Source: an uncultured Rhodospirillales bacterium (GTDB lineage Bacteria > Pseudomonadota > Alphaproteobacteria > Acetobacterales > Acetobacteraceae). From it: DNA of 13,125 nucleotides. Every line of letters starts with the position of its first letter. Within the stretch, counting starts at the first letter, position 1. Under the pieces are notes generated by a model. That model searched no databases, had not been told where the DNA came from, and saw only the letters and a list, made by a program, of their open reading frames with translations. Below, piece by piece: positions 1 to 7,951 of this stretch. The stretch spans positions 1 to 13,125 of the forward strand of contig CAIMVB010000254.1 of assembly GCA_903844785.1 (NCBI GenBank). Direction: 5' to 3'. A program made the translations under genes and the position numbers.

Positions 1-1572
1 ATCCGGGATGCGTCGCCAATCGCCGGGGCAAAGCCGCCAGCGGAGCGCCACGCGCCGGAAATTACCGCCCAGGCGATCTTCCACCCGCCAGGTCCGATCA
101 CGGCATTCAATCCGGCGGGCATGGCGATTGCCGCGCCAATCACGGCTTTTGGCGCCATCCGGAATGGCGCGGCAGCGTGGCCAGCGCCCAAACAGGAAGG
201 GGCCAAGCCGGGGCATGGGCTCGGCATCGTCAAAGGTGATCAGATTATGCCCGGCGCCCCCAGCAAGCATTCTTTGCCACCAGGCAAAGCCGGACGGGGG
301 CAGATAGGCGCCGCTACCGCCATCGCGCAGCAGGTTTTCATCGCCATCCCACAGGTCGAAATGCAGAATATCGGCCTGGCCCGGGCGAAAGCGCATCGGC
401 ACACCGGTGCGCAGCACGCCGCGCGCCCCACCAGCACCTTTCAACCCGAACCAGCCGGCACTCCGCCAATGGGGCGGACTGGGCTTGGCCACGAGGGGTA
501 TTGGCGCAAGGCCAAGGGCACGGCAGCCAGGGTCATCCGGCACGCCAGCGCTGGCGCCACGAAACAATCGGGATGCGCGTTCCAGGCTGCCGCGCGCATC
601 ATGGGCGCCGAGGGCGGAGAGATCAGCAAAGGCGGAATCATCGCAAGGCCCGATGCGCGGCAAGGCACCGCCTGGCGCCATGACCCCTTCAAGCCAATCG
701 GTTGCGGCAGCGGCACGCGCGGCGAAGGGCTCGGCAAAGGCGGGGGCACCGTGGCGACGGCGAAACCATTCGGCCATTGCCAGCACATCCAGCATCAGGC
801 GGTGATAGGCGGGTGAGGCCTGGGCAAAGGCACCGCAGGGGGCAACAAGCCGCGCCACGCTTTGCGTCAGCGCCCGCGCGCCGGCCGCCTGATCTCGCCT
901 GTTGTCCAGTAGCAAGCCGCAGATGAAAAGCCCGGCCGCTTCGCTGATTGGGTGGTTATTATCCTGCGCCGCGCCATAGGCGCGCGTGGCGCGGATGCGC
1001 TTCGCATGCAAAGCGAGCCATTGCCGCGCGCCCGGTGTCAGGGCGCGGTCGGCATCCAGCAGCGCCAACGCCAGGGCAAAGCCCATGGCACGCAGCGCCG
1101 CTTCCTGCGCACAGGCCCAGCCGGGGCCGCGAAAAGGCGGGTTGGCCGCGGTCCAATCCACCAATAGTGCTTCGGCGCGGTGCAGATGATCGCCGGCAGG
1201 ATCACGCTTCGCGGCCAAGGCAAGATGCAGCAACGGGGCAAGGCGATGTGCCTCCCACAAACTGCGAATATCGGTGATGGGCTTGGCAAGAATATCAAGC
1301 GCATGGGCGCTGGGGTTGAAAGGGCCGTGCCAATCCTGCGCCGGGCCTGGGATTGGCTTGGCGCCGGGCAGGAAGGGGCCGGCCGGGGCAGGCAGTGCCG
1401 GCAGGGCGCGATGCACTATGCCGAGCGAAAGCCGCAGCCGATTCCAGGCGAAAAGCGCCACGGGGCGTGGCCCGAGCCGTAGCGCCGTATCGGCACGAAG
1501 CCACCAGCCACGCCAGGCAGGAATGCTTGGTGCTGTCGCATGAGCGTCACCGAGAACCGTATCACCGGGCAT
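1..1572 (-). CDS. Heparinase II/III family protein (3' end beyond the left edge)
   Basis: A frame of 524 codons without a stop runs from ATG 1572 leftwards off the window. Residues about 90-300 look like the alpha/alpha-toroid half of heparinase II/III-type polysaccharide lyases, with NNHPISEAAGLF at 205-216 (Asn-His of the active-site type) and SPAYHRLMLDVL at 253-264 (Tyr/His). From about 398 (ADILHFDLWDGDENLLRDGG) the beta-sandwich Heparinase_II_III domain begins, with AGHNLITFDD at 440-449. These proteins cleave uronic-acid-containing polysaccharides by beta-elimination; the substrate here is unknown. No convincing signal peptide is visible, so secretion is uncertain. The start is set by a GGAGG six bases upstream. 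The gene diverges from the polysaccharide export gene at 1661. The missing C-terminus is probably the rest of the beta domain. In alphaproteobacteria such homologues often sit beside rsmB and purH, which may lie to the left. The family is secure; the function is inferred. Confidence 0.85.
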   Translation of the reverse strand, partial: MPGDTVLGDAHATAPSIPAWRGWWLRADTALRLGPRPVALFAWNRLRLSLGIVHRALPALPAPAGPFLPGAKPIPGPAQDWHGPFNPSAHALDILAKPITDIRSLWEAHRLAPLLHLALAAKRDPAGDHLHRAEALLVDWTAANPPFRGPGWACAQEAALRAMGFALALALLDADRALTPGARQWLALHAKRIRATRAYGAAQDNNHPISEAAGLFICGLLLDNRRDQAAGARALTQSVARLVAPCGAFAQASPAYHRLMLDVLAMAEWFRRRHGAPAFAEPFAARAAAATDWLEGVMAPGGALPRIGPCDDSAFADLSALGAHDARGSLERASRLFRGASAGVPDDPGCRALGLAPIPLVAKPSPPHWRSAGWFGLKGAGGARGVLRTGVPMRFRPGQADILHFDLWDGDENLLRDGGSGAYLPPSGFAWWQRMLAGGAGHNLITFDDAEPMPRLGPFLFGRWPRCRAIPDGAKSRDWRGNRHARRIECRDRTWRVEDRLGGNFRRVALRWRLCPGDWRRIPD

Positions 1573-1578
1573 TCAATG

Positions 1579-1583
1579 CCTCC
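1579..1583 (-). promoter_or_regulatory. Ribosome binding site of the heparinase-like gene
   Basis: The minus strand reads GGAGG here, six bases before ATG 1572. It fixes the start of the heparinase-like gene, which is otherwise open at its 3' end. Confidence 0.75.
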
Positions 1584-1601
1584 AATAGGTGATTTCCATT
1601 A

Positions 1602-1645
1602 TTGATTGTCAATCTATGGTTGTGTTATTTAAAAATCAACAATCT
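1602..1645. repeat. Palindrome and inverted repeat in the divergent AT-rich spacer
   Basis: The spacer between the two divergent starts (1573-1660) is far more AT-rich than the flanking genes. It contains GATTG-T-CAATC, a perfect odd palindrome at 1604-1614. GATTGT at 1604-1609 also forms an inverted pair with ACAATC at 1639-1644, and CAATCT occurs twice (1610-1615 and 1640-1645). The spacing and symmetry suit a binding site for a dimeric repressor acting on one or both genes. No regulator gene lies next to it, so the identity of any binder is unknown. Confidence 0.35.
1606..1633 (+). promoter_or_regulatory. Possible sigma-70 promoter of the polysaccharide export gene
   Basis: TTGTCA (1606-1611, one mismatch to the -35 consensus) is separated by 16 bases from TTTAAA (1628-1633, a weak -10). 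Transcription would start near 1640 and give a leader of about 20 bases before ATG 1661. The -35 box overlaps the palindrome at 1604-1614, as an operator would. On the opposite strand the same palindrome reads TTGACA (1612 to 1607), an exact -35 box, but no good -10 follows at the right distance. The call rests on consensus matching only. Confidence 0.3.
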
Positions 1646-1660
1646 TTTTGGGTGTATTTC

Positions 1661-4327
1661 ATGTTGAAATTCGCCAAGATAAATGTGGCATTGAAAGCTG
1701 TGGCGTTTTGGCCCAGCCGATTGATCTTATGCCTTTTTATGGGGGTCTCGTCGGCTCTGGCCCAATCAGGCGCGCAAATCCTTGCCCCGCCCAGCCTGCC
1801 GCCAAGCCTGCCGGGCGGCACCAATTTACCAAGCCTACCGCCTTCTGCGCAGCGCGATATCGTGGCGCGCATCGTGGAAGCCGCCATGGCCCCGGCCCCT
1901 TTGGCAAGCCCCGCGTCGCCAGCCCTAGCCACCGCGTCGCCGCCAGCATCGCGCCCCATGCTTTCCAGCATTGAAGCCTTTTTCGCCGAAAGGCTGGAAC
2001 AGCATGAAATCCGCCAATTCGGCTATGACACTTTCCGTGGCGGTGCCGCCCCGCCGCCCAGCTTTGGCGCCCTGCCTGGTTCCTATATTCTGGGCCCGGG
2101 TGATGAGGTGGTGGTGGCGCTGCGGGGCCGGGCGCGGCAGACGCTGGCCATCAGGATTGGGCGTGATGGCATGTTGCTGCTGCCTGAATTGCCCCCCATC
2201 CCTGCTGCCGGCCGCAGCCTTGCTGACCTGCGCGCCGATATGGAAGCCCGTGCCGCGCGGGAGCTTGGCGGTTCAGAAATATTCCTTTCCATCGGCCAAA
2301 TCCGCCAGATCAGCGTTTTCGTGGGCGGCGAGGTAATGCGCCCCGGCTTCCAATCCCTGACCGCATTAGCAAGCGTTTTGGATGCTTTGGCGGCGGCTGA
2401 AGGGGTGCGGCGCAGCGGGTCTTTGCGCGCGATCAGAATTGAAGGGCCGGCGAGCTCTCGGCAGGTGGATCTTTATCCCCTGCTCGCCGATGCGCCCGGT
2501 GTGGCTGATCTTACCTTGCGAGAGGGTGAGCGCATTCTGGTCCCGCCACTGGGCGGCGTGGTGGCGATTGCGGGCGATGTCGCTCGGCCGGGGATTTATG
2601 AATTGCCGGCCAAGCAGGCCGCCATGCCGATGGAAGAAGCGCTGGCCCTGGCCGGAGGGCCGCTCAGGCCTTCCGGCAATCGGCTTTTGGTTCAGCAGAG
2701 TGACGCGCAAGGCAGGCGGAGTTTTGCCGAATTGGCGCTGAATAGCAGCCTGAGGCGCGGAGATGCGCTGCTGGTGCGCCCGGGCGCGGATGTGGCGGCC
2801 AATACCATCCGCCTTTCCGGGCATGTCGCCATGCCGATGACCCGCGCGGCGGGCGGGCGACAGGGGCTTTCGGTGCGCGGGCTGATTGCGGATCATCGGC
2901 AATTAGGGCCCGATCCCTATACGCGCTTCGCCGTGGTGCTGCGCCCGGATCAGCGCAGCGGTCAGCGGCACTTGCTGGGCTTTGATCTGGCCCGCGCCTT
3001 GGAAGGGCGCGGCGGCCCCGCTTTGCGCGATGGGGATGAGGTGATCATTTTCTCCCGCGCGGATATCCAATGGCTCTCGAGCGGCGGGGTGGCGCGGGCG
3101 CTGCGCGGTGAGACCGCTTCCCTGCCAAGTGGGGAATGCGTGGCGCTGACGCAAATTGCCCAAGCGGCGCAGGCATCCCCCGCCCGCTTCGCCCATGCCC
3201 GCGCCACCGGCTTTGCCGAGATGGGCGAGGCCCGCTGCCCGCGCATTTTCCAGGAAGCGCCTGATCTGGCCGGGTTTTTGCTGGATCACGCCGCGCTAAT
3301 GACGGGCGAGGTACGGGCACCTGGCCTTTATCCGATGCTGGAGAATACACCGCTTGCCGATGCGCTGGCCGCCGCTGGGGGCGTGACCGCGCTTGGCAAT
3401 ACCGCCGCACCCGATTTGGCGCGCGAAGTGCCGAAACCGGCGCTGACAGGGCAAGTCACGCGGGTCAGCCTGGGCAGCGGGGCTGGTGCTGGGGCGAAGC
3501 TGGTCTCGCCACGCCAGAGCCTGCGCATTCCAAGGCGAGAGGATGCGCTGGATACCGGGCCGGTGCTGCTGCTGGGCGAATTCCGCAACCCCGGCGGCTA
3601 TGAACTCCGACGCGGGGAACGGCTTTCCGAGGTGATCGCCCGCGCTGGTGGGCTGACGCCAGAAGCCTTCCCCTATGGCGCGGTATTTACGCGGGAAAGC
3701 GTGCGTCAGCGCCAGCAGGAAGGCTTTGCACGTACGGCGCGGGATTTGGAAAGCAGCCTGGTGCAATTAGCCGCGGGTCAGGCCTTACCGGGTGCGCGCG
3801 GCGGTACATCGGATGTCGGTGGCGCCATGAAGGCCGGGCGCGAATTGGCCGCGACCCTGCGCGAAGCACGCGCCGCCGGGCGCGTGGTGGTGGAAGCCAA
3901 TCCGGTGATCCTGCTGGCGCGGCCGGATTTGGATATGTTGATGGAACCGGGCGATGTGATTGCCATGCCAAAGCGCCCGCAGGATGTGACGGTGGTGGGT
4001 GCGGTGCAAAATCCGGGCAGCTTGCCCTTCCGCCAAGGTTGGCGCGCGGCGGAGTATATTCAAGCCTCAGGCGGGGCGCAGCGCTTTGCAGATACATCCC
4101 GCGCTTTCGTGGTGCTGCCGAATGGCGAAGCGGCACCCGCGGGCCAGGGGTTTTTCCAAGGCGGCGGGCCACCCTTGGCACCGGGCAGCTTAGTGATGCT
4201 GCCGCAAGACCCCGCCCCATTCGAGACCTGGGGCTATGTGCGCGACATGACGCAGATATTGGGACAGCTCACGGTTTCCTCCGCAGCACTCGCCGTGATT
4301 GCACGAGAGGCGCGGCGGAGCCCGTGA
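1661..4327 (+). CDS. Large outer-membrane polysaccharide export protein with SLBB repeats (OPX/KpsD-like)
   Basis: This 888-aa protein likely forms the periplasmic and outer-membrane exit channel for a capsule or exopolysaccharide. ATG 1661 is chosen because it gives a clear signal peptide: basic residues, a hydrophobic core, and ALA-Q cleavage after about residue 34. The frame stays open upstream to GTG 1589, but that extension has no ribosome site and lies in the AT-rich spacer. A proline-rich linker follows the signal. Residues 116-220 hold FGYDTF, YILGPGDEVVV and the Poly_export domain. About six SLBB units then follow near 217-261, 299-345, 380-428, 544-591, 634-680 and 775-824, each with a GEV.RPG-like turn and a later AGG. 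The end (856-881, WGYVRDMTQILGQLTVSSAALAVI) resembles the terminal helix of long OPX proteins. Wza of E. coli is much shorter (about 380 aa). No glycosyltransferase, polymerase, flippase or Wzc-like kinase is in view. The family is secure; the polymer exported is unknown. Confidence 0.88.
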   Translation: MLKFAKINVALKAVAFWPSRLILCLFMGVSSALAQSGAQILAPPSLPPSLPGGTNLPSLPPSAQRDIVARIVEAAMAPAPLASPASPALATASPPASRPMLSSIEAFFAERLEQHEIRQFGYDTFRGGAAPPPSFGALPGSYILGPGDEVVVALRGRARQTLAIRIGRDGMLLLPELPPIPAAGRSLADLRADMEARAARELGGSEIFLSIGQIRQISVFVGGEVMRPGFQSLTALASVLDALAAAEGVRRSGSLRAIRIEGPASSRQVDLYPLLADAPGVADLTLREGERILVPPLGGVVAIAGDVARPGIYELPAKQAAMPMEEALALAGGPLRPSGNRLLVQQSDAQGRRSFAELALNSSLRRGDALLVRPGADVAANTIRLSGHVAMPMTRAAGGRQGLSVRGLIADHRQLGPDPYTRFAVVLRPDQRSGQRHLLGFDLARALEGRGGPALRDGDEVIIFSRADIQWLSSGGVARALRGETASLPSGECVALTQIAQAAQASPARFAHARATGFAEMGEARCPRIFQEAPDLAGFLLDHAALMTGEVRAPGLYPMLENTPLADALAAAGGVTALGNTAAPDLAREVPKPALTGQVTRVSLGSGAGAGAKLVSPRQSLRIPRREDALDTGPVLLLGEFRNPGGYELRRGERLSEVIARAGGLTPEAFPYGAVFTRESVRQRQQEGFARTARDLESSLVQLAAGQALPGARGGTSDVGGAMKAGRELAATLREARAAGRVVVEANPVILLARPDLDMLMEPGDVIAMPKRPQDVTVVGAVQNPGSLPFRQGWRAAEYIQASGGAQRFADTSRAFVVLPNGEAAPAGQGFFQGGGPPLAPGSLVMLPQDPAPFETWGYVRDMTQILGQLTVSSAALAVIAREARRSP

Positions 4328-4334
4328 CCCTGTT

Positions 4335-5321
4335 CTACAAATCCACCTTGATATTCGCCCGCTTGATCACATCACGCCATTTGTCGCGTTCCGCTTCCAG
4401 GCGCTTATCGCCATCCGCCGGTGAGGAACCCACATAGTCAAAGCCCATTTCCTCAAACCGCTTCATCACATCGGGCTGACGCGCGGCACCGATCGCCACA
4501 TCATGCAGGCGCTGCACGGCGCGATCTGGCGTGGCCTTGGGCGCCACCAGCATGGCCCAGGTATAAACATCGTAATCCTTCAGGCGCGGATCGCTTTCCG
4601 CCATGGTCGGCACATTGGGCAATTGCGGAATGCGTTCACGCACCATGGTGGCCAAGGGGCGCACCGTGCCGGCCCTGATCTGGCCAGAAGCGCCCGGCAC
4701 ATCGGCAAACACCATATCCACCTCGCCCGCGATCAGCGCCGTGATGGCGGGACCGCTGCCGCGATAGGCCACATGCGTCAGGTCCACACCCATCATCAGC
4801 TTATAGAGTTCTCCGCCCAAATGCAGTGGTGTGCCACTGCCTGATGATCCGTAATTCAGCTTATTGCCGCGCTCCCGCGTCCAGGCATGGAAGCCAGCGA
4901 TATCCTTCGCCGGGCTATCGGCGCGCACAATCAGCACATAGGGTGAGGTGGAAATAAGGCTGATCACGCGCAGCTGCGCCACCGGATCATAAGGCATGGG
5001 GTCTGCCGTGAGCGGCGCCGTCAGGAAGGAAATGGAGCCCATCAAAATCGTATGCCCATCGGGCCGCGCCTGCACCACGGCGCGCGTGCCGATGGTGGCG
5101 CCAGCGCCGGCGCGGTTTTCGACCGTGACTGCCTGGCCGAGCAATTCCGCCATTTTCGGCGCCAGGAGCCGTGCCGCGATATCGGGTGTGCCGCCGGGCG
5201 CGAAAGGCACAATCATATTCACCGCACGATCAGGAAATGTGCCTTGCGCGAAAGCGGCGGGGGCGAAGGCGCCAGCACCGGCCAAGGCCAGGGTATTGCG
5301 GCGGGTGAGCAAGGGGTTCAT
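4335..5321 (-). CDS. Bug/TctC-family tripartite tricarboxylate transporter substrate-binding protein
   Basis: This 328-aa periplasmic protein should bind a small organic acid or related metabolite. The N-terminus has TRRNTLALAG (a twin-arginine-like motif, Arg 7-8) and a signal peptide ending near AFA-Q at residue 25. Family hallmarks are IVPFAPGGTPDIAAR at 37-51 and VENRAGAGATIG at 67-78, then YGSSGSGTPLHLGGEL and HVAYRGSGPA, the ligand-cradling loops of Bug proteins. Length matches the family (about 300-330 aa). The start at 5321 is preferred over one 36 bases upstream because AAGGAA lies six bases before it and the signal peptide then begins normally. It follows the MFS gene by 57 nt on the same strand and may be co-transcribed. 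No TctA or TctB gene is present, as is common for the many orphan Bug proteins of Roseomonas-like bacteria and Burkholderiales. The ligand cannot be told from sequence. Confidence 0.9.
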   Translation of the reverse strand: MNPLLTRRNTLALAGAGAFAPAAFAQGTFPDRAVNMIVPFAPGGTPDIAARLLAPKMAELLGQAVTVENRAGAGATIGTRAVVQARPDGHTILMGSISFLTAPLTADPMPYDPVAQLRVISLISTSPYVLIVRADSPAKDIAGFHAWTRERGNKLNYGSSGSGTPLHLGGELYKLMMGVDLTHVAYRGSGPAITALIAGEVDMVFADVPGASGQIRAGTVRPLATMVRERIPQLPNVPTMAESDPRLKDYDVYTWAMLVAPKATPDRAVQRLHDVAIGAARQPDVMKRFEEMGFDYVGSSPADGDKRLEAERDKWRDVIKRANIKVDL

Positions 5322-5378
5322 CGGCATTTCCTTTCTGGTTTTGCTTATTTTGCCCAATTCGGGCCCGGGCGGAAAGGT

Positions 5379-6626
5379 TTATTGGCTCCGTAGCCCATTG
5401 GCCGGCATATCGCGCGGCAGAAGATGCGCGCGCCAGAACAGCGCAATGGCAATGGTGCATACCACGCCAAAACCCGCGTAAAGCGCGCCCGCATCGGCGA
5501 AGCCGATTTCAGCCACCAAAGGCCCGGCCATCATCAACCCAACTGGCAGGCCATAGACGGCCAACATCCTCAGCCCCATCACGCGGCCACGAAATTCTTG
5601 CAGCGTAATGCGGAGCAGCAGCACCGCCAGCGGCACCATGCAAAAGCTTTGCACAAACCCCGCAAGCGCCAGCACCATGCCCCCCAGCACAGGGTCATCC
5701 AAGCGCGCGAAGACCAACAGCAGCAGAAACCAGGAAAGCGAAGCGGCGAGCATGGTGCGCGCCGGGGGCAAGCCACCGCCGCGCGCACTGATGAAAAGCG
5801 ACCCCAGCATGGCGCCACCCGCGAAACTCGCGGAAAGATAGCCAAGCCCGGTGCGATCCAACCCGTAGACATCGCGCGCCACATGCGGCAGCAGGCCGCC
5901 GCTGAGTGGATAGGCGGCGAAATTGGCAAGGCACGCCAGCAGCAGCGCCGCCAGCACCGGCGGGGTGGAGCGCGCATAGGCAATGCCATCCCCAAGATCA
6001 GCCCAGGGCGTTTTCATAACCACACCCTGCGCCGCGCGGGGCGGCGGTTCATCCACCTGCAAGGTCAGCACCAGCGCCAGGGCGTAAATCGCCGTCACCG
6101 CCATATAGGCCGGGCCGATGCCCAGGAAAGCGACCAACCCCGCGCCGGTCAGTGCGCCAATCACGCGGGCGCTATCGGCGCTCATGCGCTCAATCCCCAT
6201 GGCCCCCATGAGCAAGGGGGCGGGCATGCCAGCGGCAATCAGCGCATTGCGCATCCCCATATCTGAAGGCCGCACCAGGCCGCTTAGCAACGCAATGCCA
6301 CAAACCAGCAAGGGCGAGAGCAAACCAGCCATGGCGCAGAGCGTCAGGATGGCGGCCAAAGCCGCATACCAGCCGCGCATGGCAGAAAGCACGCGCCGAT
6401 GCCCGATCCTGTCACCCATCACGCCGAACATTGGGGAAAACAGCGTGCCAATCAGCAAAAGTGACCCAAATACCGCGAGCCAGGTGACTGATCCCGTTTC
6501 GGTCAGCACATACCAACCCAGGATCAGCGTCTCCATCTCAAACGCCCAGGAGGTAGCGAGGTCGGCCGGCCATTGGTAACGAAACCCGCGCAGCCGAAAG
6601 GGCGCGAAAACGCTATCGGGCCGCAT
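5379..6626 (-). CDS. MFS transporter, MFS_3 (EntS/DHA3-like) type
   Basis: This 415-aa integral inner-membrane protein has about twelve hydrophobic segments. The first (about 21-41) contains ATSWAFEMETLILGWYVL, and the loop after the second carries the MFS motif A equivalent GDRIGHRR (71-78). The second half repeats the pattern, with LQEFRGRVMGLR near the loop between later helices, as in MFS_3 proteins such as the enterobactin exporter EntS. Such proteins usually export small molecules by proton antiport; the substrate here is unknown. The start is set at ATG 6626, where MRPDSVFAPFRLRGFRYQW matches the usual N-terminus of the group. The frame extends to ATG 6695, but those 23 extra residues look non-coding, and neither start has a strong ribosome site. 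The gene diverges from coaBC and may form an operon with the downstream Bug-type binding protein. Confidence 0.83.
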   Translation of the reverse strand: MRPDSVFAPFRLRGFRYQWPADLATSWAFEMETLILGWYVLTETGSVTWLAVFGSLLLIGTLFSPMFGVMGDRIGHRRVLSAMRGWYAALAAILTLCAMAGLLSPLLVCGIALLSGLVRPSDMGMRNALIAAGMPAPLLMGAMGIERMSADSARVIGALTGAGLVAFLGIGPAYMAVTAIYALALVLTLQVDEPPPRAAQGVVMKTPWADLGDGIAYARSTPPVLAALLLACLANFAAYPLSGGLLPHVARDVYGLDRTGLGYLSASFAGGAMLGSLFISARGGGLPPARTMLAASLSWFLLLLVFARLDDPVLGGMVLALAGFVQSFCMVPLAVLLLRITLQEFRGRVMGLRMLAVYGLPVGLMMAGPLVAEIGFADAGALYAGFGVVCTIAIALFWRAHLLPRDMPANGLRSQ

Positions 6627-6760
6627 CGGGCCGGCTTGGCATGCTGTTTCCCCCTGCCCGCCCTGATTCGGCGTGGCACCGCCATGATGCCCCAACAGGC
6701 GCGCCGCGCCAGGGGGGTGGCTGATTTCAATCGCGCGGCTTCTGGGCTAGCCTGCGGGCC

Positions 6761-7951
6761 ATGCTTTCAGGCCGTAGAATCCTGCTGATCGTCTCGGGCT
6801 CCGTCGCCGCGTACAAGGCGCTGGAATTCACCCGGCTTGCGCGCAAGGCGGGGGCTTCTGTCACCGCCATCCTGACCGCGGGTGGCGCGCGCTTTGTCAC
6901 CAAGGAAGCGCTTGCCGCCATTACCGGCCAGGCAGTGCATGATGATCTTTGGGCGGCCGAGGCTGAGATTGGCCATATCCGCCTGGCGCGCCTGCCTGAT
7001 TTGGTGCTGGTAGCGCCGGCTTCGGCGGATTTACTCGCCAAGATGACGCATGGGCTGGCTGATGATCTGGCGACCTGCGTGCTGCTGGCAACACGCGCGC
7101 CGATCATGGTCGCACCCGCGATGAACCCTGCCATGTGGGAGAATGCGGCAACGCAGGCGAATATCGCAACGCTCCGCGCCCGCGGCATTCGGATTGCCGG
7201 GCCGGAAGAAGGCGCCATGGCGGAACCGGAATCAGGCCCGGGCAGGCTGATAGAGCCAGCGGCGCTTTTGGCGGCAGTTGAGGCAGTTTTCGCACCTACC
7301 GCGCAACCCTTGCAGGGACGGCATGTTTTGGTCACCAGCGGGCCCACACATGAACCGATTGACCCGGTGCGCTACATCGCCAATCGCAGCAGCGGCAAGC
7401 AAGGCCACGCAATTGCCGCGGCCCTGGCTGCGCTGGGGGCGCGTGTCACGCTGGTTTCCGGCCCCGTGCATCAGCCAGACCCGCCTGGGGTGAATGTGAA
7501 GCGTGTGGAATCAGCGCGCGATATGCTGGCCGCCTGTGAAGCGGCGCTGCCGGCTGATGTTGCGATTTGCGCCGCCGCCGTGGCGGATTGGCGGAGTGCG
7601 GCGGCCGCTGATCAAAAGATGAAGAAAATTGCGGGTGAAGTCCCGCCACCAATCGCTTTGGCGCTCAACCCCGATATTCTGGCGACGCTTTCCGCCGCCG
7701 GGCCGCGCCGCCCGAAGCTGGTGGTGGGCTTCGCGGCTGAAACGGAAAAGCTGGAAGACCACGCCAAGACCAAGCGCGCCAAGAAGGGCTGCGATTGGAT
7801 TGTGGCCAATGATGTTTCGGGTGATGTGATGGGGGGCGCGGAAAATACCGTGCTGCTGATCACGCCGCATGGTGCGGAATCCTGGCCGCGTATGAAAAAG
7901 GAAGAAGTCGCGGCGAAGCTTGCCGCGCGCATTGCAGAGGCTTTGGCATGA
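6761..7951 (+). CDS. coaBC: Bifunctional phosphopantothenoylcysteine decarboxylase / phosphopantothenate-cysteine ligase
   Basis: This 396-aa cytoplasmic flavoprotein carries out two steps of coenzyme A synthesis: CTP-dependent joining of 4'-phosphopantothenate to cysteine, then FMN-dependent decarboxylation to 4'-phosphopantetheine. The N-terminal CoaC domain has GSVAAYK (13-19), the catalytic His in IGHIRLA (His 72), and PAMNPAMW (119-126). The substrate flap is [16 protein letters not shown] (151-166), with no cysteine where E. coli has its flap Cys158. The C-terminal CoaB domain has [20 protein letters not shown] (193-212), AAAVADWR (271-278), KMKKI (286-290), ALNPDIL and the lysine-rich [13 protein letters not shown] (341-353). 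Length is normal. The stop overlaps the dut start (ATGA), so the two genes are translationally coupled. The ribosome site is weak (GCGGGCC just before the ATG). The gene is essential in most bacteria. Confidence 0.96.
   Translation: MLSGRRILLIVSGSVAAYKALEFTRLARKAGASVTAILTAGGARFVTKEALAAITGQAVHDDLWAAEAEIGHIRLARLPDLVLVAPASADLLAKMTHGLADDLATCVLLATRAPIMVAPAMNPAMWENAATQANIATLRARGIRIAGPEEGAMAEPESGPGRLIEPAALLAAVEAVFAPTAQPLQGRHVLVTSGPTHEPIDPVRYIANRSSGKQGHAIAAALAALGARVTLVSGPVHQPDPPGVNVKRVESARDMLAACEAALPADVAICAAAVADWRSAAAADQKMKKIAGEVPPPIALALNPDILATLSAAGPRRPKLVVGFAAETEKLEDHAKTKRAKKGCDWIVANDVSGDVMGGAENTVLLITPHGAESWPRMKKEEVAAKLAARIAEALA

Noticed and set aside
121..816. A 231-codon open frame on the plus strand, with several overlapping shorter ones
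   Set aside because: It lies antisense to the heparinase-like gene, whose 524-codon frame has family motifs and a GGAGG ribosome site. The plus-strand frames are Ala/Gly/Arg-rich shadows of GC-rich coding DNA with no recognisable motifs.
5352..5364. GCCC-AATTC-GGGC hairpin between the MFS and Bug genes
   Set aside because: The stem is only four base pairs and no U-run follows in the minus-strand transcript, so it is not supported as a terminator.
5424..6266. A 280-codon plus-strand open frame rich in His, Gln and Arg
   Set aside because: It is antisense to the MFS_3 gene. The biased composition is what the complement of hydrophobic membrane codons gives.
6696..6760. GGCGCG/CGCGCC-like self-complementary stretch before coaBC
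   Set aside because: It is low-complexity GC sequence with no riboswitch or promoter pattern that can be supported.
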